A stretch of DNA of 64,000 bases from Blastococcus sp. TML/M2B (lineage in GTDB: Bacteria > Actinomycetota > Actinomycetes > Mycobacteriales > Geodermatophilaceae), in assembly GCF_016612865.1 (NCBI RefSeq), contig NZ_JAENZZ010000002.1, forward strand, positions 1,922,001 to 1,986,000, in the 5' to 3' direction. This document shows positions 54,422-61,234 of this stretch, one piece after another. Under the pieces are notes generated by a model that saw nothing but the letters and a program-made list of their open reading frames with translations, did not search any database and was not told where the DNA came from. Each line of letters starts with the position of its first letter. Position 1 is the first letter of the stretch. The translations under genes were made by a program, and so were the position numbers.

Positions 54422-54539
54422 TCAGTAGACGCCGCACATGCCGTCGATGGAGACCTCTTCCACCAGCGACTCCTCGACGAGGGCCTCGTCCGCGGCGGGC
54501 GGCGGTGGTCTCGACGTCGGTGCTCGTCGTCTCGGGCAT
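54422..54539 (-). CDS. mftA: Mycofactocin precursor peptide MftA, with a +1 frameshift in the GGG run at 54497-54499
   Basis: ATG 54539, with GGAGG as ribosome site, opens MPETTSTDVETTAA. The hallmark C-terminus ADEALVEESLVEEVSIDGMCGVY is in the next frame and ends at TGA 54422-54424. Taking one G out of the GGG at 54497-54499 fuses them into a 38-residue peptide with an acidic leader, the usual size, ending in the invariant I-D-G-M-C-G-V-Y. The terminal Val-Tyr is the substrate of MftC. Without correction the ATG frame runs past the core into Arg-rich nonsense, and no plausible start exists in the core frame close to it. A consensus error is likeliest; a true mutation would abolish the cofactor, and programmed shifting is not known for MftA. 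Confidence 0.85.
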
Positions 54540-54579
54540 GGGGACCTCCGGGGGATCGCTGAACGGGCAGGTGAGGGGC

Positions 54580-54609
54580 ACACTAATGACACTGAGTGCC
54601 ACCGATCAA
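54580..54609 (-). promoter_or_regulatory. mftA promoter with embedded MftR-type dyad
   Basis: On the minus strand TTGATC (54604-54609) and TAGTGT (54580-54585) with an 18-nt spacer form a plausible -35/-10. A near-palindrome, TGACACTGAGTGCCA on the plus strand (54587-54601), lies in the spacer. It matches the perfect dyad before mftD at 14 of 17 positions over 54586-54602. A repressor bound here would block RNA polymerase. Confidence 0.6.
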
Positions 54610-54673
54610 GGGGGGCACCCGACTGCCCGCCCAGCATCCACCCCGCCTCCCGGAACGGCATGATCAGATCGTG

Positions 54674-55273
54674 ATGCAGCCCGAGGTCGTGCCCGCCGGG
54701 ACGCCGGGGGAGGCCACCCGCGCCCGGGTCGAGCGGGCCGCGCTGGACCTGTTCGCCTCGCGCGGGTTCGAGAACGTCACCAGCGACGAGGTGGCCGACG
54801 CCGCGGGCATCAGCCGGCGCACGTTCTTCCGCTACTTCGCGACGAAGGCCGACGCGGTGTGGGGTGACTTCGCCGGCCACGTCGCCCGCCTCGAGGCGCT
54901 GCTGGCTGCCGGCGACCCGGGGCAGCCGGTGCTCGCCTCGGTCTGCGCGGCCTACGTCGAGGTGAACGCCTACCCCGACTCCCAGCTGCACCTCCTGCGC
55001 GAGCGGATGCAGCTGATCCTCACCGAGCCGGCGCTGCTGGCCCACTCGCAGCTGCGGTTCGCCGAGGTCGACCGCGCGGTGGCCCGCTACGTCGCCGTCC
55101 GCACCGGGGAGTCACCCGACCGGCTGGTGCCCCGGCTGGTCGCGGCCAGCACCCGGGCCGCGGCGACGACGGCGTTCGAGGCCTGGCTCGCCGACGAGGC
55201 GAGCTCGCTCGTGGACCAGCTCCGGGTCGCGCTGGAGGAGATGGCCGGCGGCTTCCTCGCACTGCGCCGCTGA
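54674..55273 (+). CDS. mftR: TetR-family mycofactocin regulator MftR
   Basis: A 199-residue TetR protein. The HTH is ARVERAALDLFASRGFENVTSDEVADAAGISRRTFFRYFATKADAVWGDF (about 15-62), of the same F-F-R-Y-F recognition-helix type as other MftR proteins. The ligand domain follows with LHLLRERMQLILTEPALLAHSQLRFAEVDRAVARYVAVR and a C-terminal ALEEMAGG helix. It is divergent from mftA and upstream of mftD, the canonical MftR position. In mycobacteria MftR responds to long-chain acyl-CoA; that is known for the family, not shown here. A GTG at 54671 is an alternative start. Confidence 0.88.
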   Translation: MQPEVVPAGTPGEATRARVERAALDLFASRGFENVTSDEVADAAGISRRTFFRYFATKADAVWGDFAGHVARLEALLAAGDPGQPVLASVCAAYVEVNAYPDSQLHLLRERMQLILTEPALLAHSQLRFAEVDRAVARYVAVRTGESPDRLVPRLVAASTRAAATTAFEAWLADEASSLVDQLRVALEEMAGGFLALRR

Positions 55274-55341
55274 CCCCGCTGACCCTCCGGGATGAGCCCG
55301 CTCGCGGGATCCGGGCGTGACGGGGCTCTCACCGGGGTACT

Positions 55342-55358
55342 GTGGCACTCAGTGCCAC
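55342..55358. promoter_or_regulatory. Perfect dyad GTGGCACTCAGTGCCAC before mftD, candidate MftR operator
   Basis: A 17-nt perfect palindrome about the central C, 47 nt before the mftD ATG and next to a possible -10 (TACTGT at 55338-55343). The same motif, imperfect, is in the mftA promoter. Shared use by two divergent operons of one pathway makes MftR the obvious ligand, though binding is unproven. Confidence 0.65.
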
Positions 55359-55405
55359 CGGTGACGCCGTCGCCGGACCGACGAGCCGACAACGAGGAGT
55401 GCACG

Positions 55406-56644
55406 ATGGCGAACCCCTGGTTCGAATCAGTGGCCGAGGCGCAGCGACGCGCCAAGAAGCGGCTGCCCAAGGGGGTCTACGGCGCGCTGGTCGCCGGCTC
55501 CGAGCGCGGCCTGACCGCCGAGGACAACCTCGCCGCCTTCGCCGAGATCGGCTTCGCCCCGCACACCGCCGGCCTGGCGAACGAGAAGAACATGGCCGTC
55601 ACCGTCATGGGCCAGGAGCTCGCGCTGCCGGTGATGATCAGCCCGACCGGCGTCCAGGCCGTCACCCCCGGCGGCGAGGTCGACGTCGCCCGGGCCGCCG
55701 CGTCGCGCGGCACCGCCATGGGCCTGTCCTCCATGGCGAGCAAGCCGATGGAGGAGGTCATCGCGGCCAACCCGAAGACCTTCTTCCAGCTCTACTGGGT
55801 GGGCGACCGGGACGTCATGGCCGCCAAGGTCGAGCGCGCCCGCAAGGCCGGCGCCGCCGGGCTCATCGCCACGCTGGACTGGTCGTTCTCCTACGGCCGC
55901 GACTGGGGCAGCCCGTTCATCCCCGAGAAGATCAACTTCGAGGCGATGCGCCGGTACGCCCCGCAGGTCATCACCAAGCCGCGCTGGGCCTGGCAGTTCG
56001 CCAAGACCATGCGCATCCCGGACCTCACCGTGCCGAACATGGTCGCCACCCCCGGCGACCCGGCGCCGACGTTCTTCGAGGCCTACGGCCAGTGGATGCA
56101 GTCCCCCATGCCGACCTGGGAGGACGTCGCCTGGCTGCGCGAGCTGTGGGGCGCCGACAAGCCGTTCATGCTCAAGGGCGTCATGCGGGTCGACGACGCC
56201 AAGCGCGCCGTCGACGCCGGCGTCACGGCGATCTCGGTCTCCAACCACGGCGGCAACAACCTCGACGGGACCCCGGCCTCGATCCGCGCGCTGCCCTCGG
56301 TCGCGGCGGCCGTGGGCGACCAGGTCGAGGTCCTGCTCGACGGCGGCATCCGCCGCGGTGGCGACGTCGCCAAGGCCCTCGCCCTGGGCGCCAAGGCCGT
56401 CATGATCGGCCGCGCCTACCTCTGGGGCCTCGGCGCCAACGGCGAGGCCGGCGTCGGCAACGTGCTGGACCTGCTCCGCGACGGTCTCGGCTCGGCCATG
56501 ATCGGCCTGGGCAAGTCGAACGTCGCCGACCTCAGCAGCGAGGACCTGGTCATCCCGGCCGGCTTCGAGCGCCAGCTCGGCGACTCCGCCGTCGCCAACG
56601 CGACGCTGAGCACCTCGCCGGCCGCCGCCCGCCGGGACGCCTGA
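55406..56644 (+). CDS. mftD: Mycofactocin-pathway FMN dehydrogenase MftD (LldD2-like)
   Basis: A 412-residue FMN-dependent alpha-hydroxy-acid oxidase-type TIM barrel with AACGAGGAG upstream of ATG. Family marks are AALPVMISPTGVQAVTPGGEVDVARAAASRGTAMGLSSMASKPMEEV, FFQLYWVGDRDVMAAKVERARKAGAAGLIATLDWSFSYGRDW and WPFMLKGVM-like PFMLKGVMRVDDAKRAVDAGVTAISVSNHGGNNLDGTPASIRALPSV. The catalytic His is in SNHGG, and VLLDGGIRRGGDVAKALALGAKAVMIGRAYLWGLGANGEAGV binds the flavin phosphate. MftD oxidises the free amine of the AHDP core to the ketoamide PMFT. It is preceded by the MftR-type dyad and followed by a strong terminator. Confidence 0.93.
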   Translation: MANPWFESVAEAQRRAKKRLPKGVYGALVAGSERGLTAEDNLAAFAEIGFAPHTAGLANEKNMAVTVMGQELALPVMISPTGVQAVTPGGEVDVARAAASRGTAMGLSSMASKPMEEVIAANPKTFFQLYWVGDRDVMAAKVERARKAGAAGLIATLDWSFSYGRDWGSPFIPEKINFEAMRRYAPQVITKPRWAWQFAKTMRIPDLTVPNMVATPGDPAPTFFEAYGQWMQSPMPTWEDVAWLRELWGADKPFMLKGVMRVDDAKRAVDAGVTAISVSNHGGNNLDGTPASIRALPSVAAAVGDQVEVLLDGGIRRGGDVAKALALGAKAVMIGRAYLWGLGANGEAGVGNVLDLLRDGLGSAMIGLGKSNVADLSSEDLVIPAGFERQLGDSAVANATLSTSPAAARRDA

Positions 56645-56661
56645 CCGCTCCCGCCTCCCCC

Positions 56662-56715
56662 ACTGCGGGGAAGGCGGCCTCCGGGCGACGTCCCGAGGGC
56701 CGCTTTCCCCGCAGT
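56662..56715. terminator. 18-bp hairpin between mftD and the convergent 2TM-type gene
   Basis: Arms 56662-56679 and 56698-56715 (one G-U pair at 56673/56704, otherwise perfect) with an 18-nt loop. Probably bidirectional, ending mftD and the minus-strand gene. Confidence 0.75.
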
Positions 56716-56722
56716 CGGCGTG

Positions 56723-57242
56723 TCAGGACACCTCGGACAGCAGCGCGGCCCGGCGGCGCAGGTGGGCGCGCATCCAGAGGTGGCCGGCGGCCGCGAGCGC
56801 CCACGCGGGGACGGCGGCCCACCACCACGGGCTGCCGGTGATCGCCAGGAACGCCGAGAGCACCCCCATCAGGACGAAGAAGGCCGGGGCCCACCGCCGT
56901 TGGCGGTCGAGGTGGACCAGCTGGGCGCCGATCAGACCGCTGGCCGCCTGGCGCACCGCCGGCTCGGCGGGCACCGGTCCGCGCAGCGCGGCCCGGCGGA
57001 ACCCGCCGCGACAGGCCCTCGGGCGACCGCGCGGCGACATCCCGGACACCTCGCTGCTGGCGGTGCTGGAGCGGGCCCATCACGACGCCGAAGACCAGAC
57101 CCATGACAGCGCCCTGGACGAGGGCAGAGGTCCAGCTGTCACCGTCCGACCAGCGGGTGAACGCGGTCCAGAACAGGCCGAAGAGCGCCCCGTTGAGCAG
57201 ACCGAGCCCCCAGGCCGGGGCGTTCAGGAGCCGATCGCGCAT
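56723..57242 (-). CDS. Membrane protein with paired-helix repeat, split by a +1 frameshift near 57001
   Basis: ATG 57242 opens MRDRLLNAPAWGLGLLNGALFGLFWTAFTRW with two membrane helices (to about residue 57). A cytoplasmic RSPEGLSRRV segment follows, and then in another frame RRAALRGPVPAEPAVRQAASGLIGAQLVHLDRQRRWAPAFFVLMGVLSAFLAITGSPWWWAAVPAWALAAAGHLWMRAHLRRRAALLSEVS with two more. The paralogue at 58080 (RRVRRAASGSGPVPDD...LDRQRYWAPALFVL) shows how the join should read, RRVRRAALRGPVPAE, and locates the extra base at 57000-57001. Function unknown; about 172 residues after correction. Both copies flank the GNAT and the small helical gene. Confidence 0.65.
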
Positions 57243-57357
57243 GCGGCGATCGTGCAGGTCGGCGGCACCGGCGGCGACCGCGCCGCCCGGATCGGGTGAC
57301 GCGAGGGCGAGCCCCGGCGGACCCCGCAGCGGGCACCCGGCAGGACAGACTGGGCGC

Positions 57358-57819
57358 GTGGATGTGAGTCGTGCAGGAGCGCAGGACGTTCCGCAGCTGG
57401 CGCGCCTGCTCTGGCTGAACGCGGCACCCGAGGAGCAGGCACGTCAGTCGGTCGAGGCCTTCGCCTTCGACCTGGGTGCCTGGTGGGCCGACCACGCCGG
57501 CTCGCACGTCGCCTTCGTCGCGCGCCCCGGCGGCTCGGAGGTCGCCGGGATGGCATGGCTGGCGCTCGTCCCGAGGGTGCCGCGGCCGGGCACGACGACG
57601 CGGCTCTCGGCCGACGTCCAGAGCGTGTTCGTCCTGCCGGCACGGCGCGGGCAGGGCATCGGGACGGCGCTCGTGCGGGCCGCGAGGGACCACGCCGTCC
57701 GGCTCGGGGCGGCGCACGTGTCGGTGCACTCGAGCACGCGGGCCGTGCCCGTCTACGAGCGGCTGGGCTTCGCGTCGTCGCGGCTGTTCCTGACGTCCAC
57801 CGGGGGCGAGCCCGGCTGA
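57358..57819 (+). CDS. GNAT-family N-acetyltransferase
   Basis: A 153-residue GNAT fold from GTG 57358. Motif A is SADVQSVFVLPARRGQGIGTALVRAARDHAVRLGAAHVSVHSSTRAVPVYERLGFASS, with the acetyl-CoA-binding R-x-x-G-x-G/A as RRGQGIG, and motif B at the C-terminal ERLGF. The N-terminal part GAQDVPQLARLLWLNAAPEEQARQSVEAFAFDLGAWW is helical. The substrate cannot be deduced. An alternative GTG at 57364 is near. It is divergent from the 2TM-type gene and convergent with the small ORF at 57824. Confidence 0.82.
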   Translation: MDVSRAGAQDVPQLARLLWLNAAPEEQARQSVEAFAFDLGAWWADHAGSHVAFVARPGGSEVAGMAWLALVPRVPRPGTTTRLSADVQSVFVLPARRGQGIGTALVRAARDHAVRLGAAHVSVHSSTRAVPVYERLGFASSRLFLTSTGGEPG

Positions 57820-57823
57820 CGGG

Positions 57824-58021
57824 TCACCCCAGGAGGCCGCCGAGCTTGCCGCCGCCGAACTTCTTGATCAGGTCCATCGGGTCGATGCCGAACTTCTGGA
57901 GCAGCCCGGCGTCCTTGTCGGTGTCCACCTGGTCGGGGAGCTCGGAGTCGGCCTGCTGGGCCTTGGCGTCGTCGCCCTGAGACTTCAGCAGCTGCAGGAT
58001 CTGGTCCTTGTCGATGTTCAT
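57824..58021 (-). CDS. Small hypothetical protein
   Basis: A 65-residue ORF: MNIDKDQILQLLKSQGDDAKAQQADSELPDQVDTDKDAGLLQKFGIDPMDLIKKFGGGKLGGLLG, of which the Gly-rich end is flexible. It is hydrophilic with two amphipathic helices and no Cys or membrane segment. I recognise no family. ATG 58021 and usage like the neighbours support it as a gene. It converges with the GNAT gene (4 nt between stop codons) and is co-directional with the 2TM-type paralogue upstream. Confidence 0.55.
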   Translation of the reverse strand: MNIDKDQILQLLKSQGDDAKAQQADSELPDQVDTDKDAGLLQKFGIDPMDLIKKFGGGKLGGLLG

Positions 58022-58079
58022 GGCGGTTCCGGTACCCCGCCGCGCCACGAGCTACCGGCATCCGCGGAATCCGTCCGGA

Positions 58080-58430
58080 TCAGTCCCGCCCGGGCGCTCC
58101 GGGAGCGAGGAGCGCGACGCGGCGGTGCACGCGGGCGCGCAGGTAGGAGTGCCCGACAGCCGCCGCCAGCCACACCGGGACCGTTCCCCACACCCACGCG
58201 GGCCCGGTGAGCGCCACACCCACGGCGAGGACGGCGCACAGCACGAACAGGGCCGGCGCCCAGTAGCGCTGCCGGTCGAGCACCCGGAGGTGGTCCTCGG
58301 CGAGCTCGAGGGCGGCCTCGCGCTCGTCCGGGTCGTCGGGCACCGGACCGCTCCCCGACGCGGCGCGACGCACGCGCCGCCCCACTGCCCTGGGGGACTG
58401 GTCCTCCGGATCGTCGAGTCGCGCGCGCAT
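58080..58430 (-). CDS. Two-helix membrane protein, paralogue of the 57.2-kb gene
   Basis: A 116-residue protein with an acidic/basic N-terminal segment (about 50 residues) and two helices (APALFVLCAVLAVGVALTGPAWVWGTVPVWLAAAVGHSYL, about 62-97) and an Arg-rich end. It resembles the C-terminal half of the 57.2-kb gene, with the shared LDRQRYWAPALFVL-type motif and R-R-V-R-R-A-A before it. The pair likely arose by duplication. Function unknown. Confidence 0.65.
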   Translation of the reverse strand: MRARLDDPEDQSPRAVGRRVRRAASGSGPVPDDPDEREAALELAEDHLRVLDRQRYWAPALFVLCAVLAVGVALTGPAWVWGTVPVWLAAAVGHSYLRARVHRRVALLAPGAPGRD

Positions 58431-58489
58431 CCCCCGATGGTGCCTCGTACGTGCGGTGGCGCGCGGCCACCCCTGCCGCGCGGCGCAGC

Positions 58490-59959
58490 TCAGCGCGCCG
58501 CGGTGACGATCCGATCAGGGCGGATCTGCGCCGCGGTCGCGCCGCCCAGCCAGCGCCGCAGCGTGCCCGACGGGTCCTGCACCTGCACCTCGCTGCCGTC
58601 CGCCCGCCGCACGCACAGCTCCGCGGTCAGCGTCGCCGCCCCGACACCGAGGACGTCGTCCAGCCGGCACCGGCGCCCGTCGACCTCCACCCAGGGCTGC
58701 GGCGCCAGCGAGCCCGCCAGCCGTCGTCCCGCCCGGCCGCGCCGGTCCACCAGCGGCCCGCGCAGCGGCGGCGTCCTGCTGTCGGTGGCCAGCCGGGCCA
58801 CCGCCGGGATCCTGCGGACGACGGCGAGCACGGCCCGCCGCAGCACCGCCGCGCCCCGGCCGCCCCCGGTCATCAGCCGGCCGAGCAGCAGCGCCAGCCG
58901 GATCAGCGCGCGGGCGTGCGGCTCGCGCTCGGCCCGGTGGCTGTCCAGCAGCGCGTCGTCGGCCTCCCCGGCGAGGACGGCGGCGAGCTTCCAGCTCAGC
59001 TGGTGCACGTCCCGCAGGCCCAGCCCCAGGCCCTGCCCGACGAACGGCGGCGTGAGGTGGGCGGCGTCGCCGGCCAGCAGCACCCGCCCGGCCCGCCAGC
59101 GGTCGGCCAGCTGCGCCCGGAAGGTGTACTCGACCGCCCGCACCACCTCCACCGCCGCGAGGTCGACCGGCGCGAGCAGCCCGGCGAGGCGGGCGGGCTC
59201 CACCAGCTCGGCGGCGGTCTCCCCCGGCAGCAGGCGGAACTCCCAGCGGTACCGGTCGCCGGTCACCGGCATGGACGTCGCGGCACGCGCCGGGTCGCAG
59301 ACCTGGGTGACCCCCGGCCACAGCGGCAACGGCGCGGGCGACCGGACGTCGAGCACCAGCCAGCGGTCGGCCGGCCCCAGGTCGCGCATGCGCGCGCCGA
59401 TCAGGTCGCGGACGGTGCTGTTGGCGCCGTCGCACCCCAGCACCGCCGCCGCGCGGACGGACCGGTCCGCACCGCCGTCCCGGTCCCGCACGGCCAGCGT
59501 GACGCCGTCGTCGTCCCCGGACAGGCCCGTGACCTCGCAGCCGCGGCGCAGCTCGACGCCGGGCGTGCGCGCGACGGCGGCCGCCAGCAGCGCCTCCAGG
59601 TCGGGCTGGTGCACCAGCGAGCCGGGCGGCCAGCCGTTCGCCCCGGCACCCGGCTGCCGGCGGAACTCGGCCAGCACCGCGCGCGCGGCGTCGACCAGCC
59701 GCAACCCGGCCATCGGACGGGTCAGCGGCGCCAGGTCGTCGGCGACGCCGGCGTCCTGCAGCACGCGGAACACCTCGTCGTCCAGGTGCACCGCGCGGGG
59801 CAGGGCGTAGGGGGTGCGGTGCCGCTCGAGCACCAGCACCGGCAGGCCGCGGCGGGCGAGCAGCAGCGCCGCCGTCAACCCCACGGGCCCGGCGCCGACC
59901 ACGACCACGGGCTCGCCGGACACGCGCCCAGTGTCACCGGGTCCCCGGTGAGTCGTCAT
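58490..59959 (-). CDS. FAD-dependent monooxygenase (MhpA/PheA/TfdB-type flavoprotein hydroxylase)
   Basis: A 489-residue class A flavoprotein monooxygenase. The dinucleotide-binding fold is VVVVGAGPVGLTAALLLARRGLPVLVLERH, the DG motif is AAVLGCDGANSTVRDLIG, and the second FAD motif is RVLLAGDAAHLTPPFVGQGLGLGLRDVHQLSWKLAAVLAG. The C-terminal thioredoxin-like region of phenol-hydroxylase types is largely absent; the tail is about 110 residues. The set resembles 3-(3-hydroxyphenyl)propionate hydroxylase-like enzymes. Substrate is unknown; it needs NAD(P)H and O2. Its promoter is divergent from the NDMA-dependent alcohol dehydrogenase. Confidence 0.85.
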   Translation of the reverse strand: MTTHRGPGDTGRVSGEPVVVVGAGPVGLTAALLLARRGLPVLVLERHRTPYALPRAVHLDDEVFRVLQDAGVADDLAPLTRPMAGLRLVDAARAVLAEFRRQPGAGANGWPPGSLVHQPDLEALLAAAVARTPGVELRRGCEVTGLSGDDDGVTLAVRDRDGGADRSVRAAAVLGCDGANSTVRDLIGARMRDLGPADRWLVLDVRSPAPLPLWPGVTQVCDPARAATSMPVTGDRYRWEFRLLPGETAAELVEPARLAGLLAPVDLAAVEVVRAVEYTFRAQLADRWRAGRVLLAGDAAHLTPPFVGQGLGLGLRDVHQLSWKLAAVLAGEADDALLDSHRAEREPHARALIRLALLLGRLMTGGGRGAAVLRRAVLAVVRRIPAVARLATDSRTPPLRGPLVDRRGRAGRRLAGSLAPQPWVEVDGRRCRLDDVLGVGAATLTAELCVRRADGSEVQVQDPSGTLRRWLGGATAAQIRPDRIVTAAR

Positions 59960-60081
59960 CCGGGCGCGGGGACGGGCCCCCCGACCTTGACGGGTGGGGC
60001 CGAGGTGCTAAGAGTGACCCGGAGCACTGTCGTGCTGCGAACCCGCCACCTCTGGTGGGTCTCGGATCGAAGGGACATCTG

Positions 60082-61212
60082 TTGAAGACCAAGGGCGCGA
60101 TTCTGTGGGGCGTGGGCGAGAAGTGGTCGGTCGAGGAGATCGAGGTCGCTGACCCCGTCGCCGGTGAGGTCATGGTCGAGCTGGCCGCCTCCGGCCTGTG
60201 CCACTCCGACGAGCACCTCGTCACCGGCGCCACCCCGGTCGGCTTCCCCAGCCTCGGCGGCCACGAGGGCTCCGGCCGGGTCGTCAAGGTCGGCCCCGGC
60301 GTGACCGACCTGAAGGAGGGCGACCACGTCGTCACCGCCTTCATCCCCGCCTGCGGCAAGTGCCCGCCGTGTTCGCGCGGGCAGCAGAACCTCTGCGACC
60401 TCGGCGCCCACCTGCTCGGCGGCAAGGCGATCTCCGACGGCACCCACCGGGTCACCGCCAAGGGCCAGGGTGTCTCGCCGATGTGCCTGCTCGGCACCTT
60501 CTCCCCCTACATCACCGTGAACCAGGCCTCGGTCGTGCGCATCGAGCCGGACATCCCGCTCGAGATCGCCGCCCTCGTGGGCTGCGGCGTCACCACCGGC
60601 TGGGGCTCCGCGACCAAGGTCGCCGACGTCCGCCCCGGTGAGAACGTCGTCGTCATGGGCGCCGGCGGCGTCGGCATGAACGCCGTGCAGGGCGCTGCGG
60701 CGGCCGGCGCGAAGCGCGTCATCGTCATCGACCCGGTCGCGCAGAAGCGCGAGTGGGCCATGGAGATGGGCGCCACCCACACCTACGCGAGCATCGAGGA
60801 GGCCACCCCCCAGATCAACGAGCTGACCTGGGGCCGGATGGCCGAGAAGGTGATCATCACCGTCGGTGACATCCAGGGCGAGGACGTCGCCGCCGCCATG
60901 AGCATCACCGGCAAGGGCGGGCGCGCGGTCGTCACCGGCATGGGCAGCTTCGACAAGGTCGACGTCAAGCTCAGCCTGTTCGACCTCACCCTCATGCAGA
61001 AGGACCTGCAGGGCGCCATCTTCGGTGGCATGGCCCCGCGCAACGCCATCCCCGAGCTGCTCTCGCTCTACCAGGCCGGGCAGCTCAAGCTCGAGGAGCT
61101 GGTGACCACGAAGTACAAGCTCGAGGACATCAACCAGGGCTACCAGGACATGCGCGACGGCAAGAACATCCGCGGCATGATCGTCTACACGGACGCCGAC
61201 CGGAACCTGTAG
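60082..61212 (+). CDS. NDMA-dependent (mycofactocin-linked) alcohol dehydrogenase
   Basis: A 376-residue zinc alcohol dehydrogenase of the MDR superfamily from TTG 60082. The catalytic zinc ligands are Cys40-His41 (SGLCHSDEHL), His61-Glu62 (GGHEGSG), and a later Cys in the LVGCGVTTG region. The structural zinc is Cys91/94/97/105 in PACGKCPPCSRGQQNLC. NAD binding is VVVMGAGGVGMNAVQ. The sequence closely resembles nicotinoprotein N,N-dimethyl-4-nitrosoaniline-dependent dehydrogenases, which keep NAD bound and pass electrons to mycofactocin. The proximity to the mft cluster (3.4 kb from mftD) supports this. Client alcohol unknown. TTG start with GAAGGGA upstream. Confidence 0.88.
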   Translation: MKTKGAILWGVGEKWSVEEIEVADPVAGEVMVELAASGLCHSDEHLVTGATPVGFPSLGGHEGSGRVVKVGPGVTDLKEGDHVVTAFIPACGKCPPCSRGQQNLCDLGAHLLGGKAISDGTHRVTAKGQGVSPMCLLGTFSPYITVNQASVVRIEPDIPLEIAALVGCGVTTGWGSATKVADVRPGENVVVMGAGGVGMNAVQGAAAAGAKRVIVIDPVAQKREWAMEMGATHTYASIEEATPQINELTWGRMAEKVIITVGDIQGEDVAAAMSITGKGGRAVVTGMGSFDKVDVKLSLFDLTLMQKDLQGAIFGGMAPRNAIPELLSLYQAGQLKLEELVTTKYKLEDINQGYQDMRDGKNIRGMIVYTDADRNL

Positions 61213-61234
61213 GTCGCAGCCCTCGGGCCCGTCC

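Noticed and set aside
54422-55045. A long minus-strand frame of about 207 codons whose end is the MftA core
   Set aside because: It extends across the mftA-mftR gap and antisense to mftR. Its upstream part is out of character and has no ribosome site, so the 38-residue frameshifted mftA with its GGAGG site is preferred.
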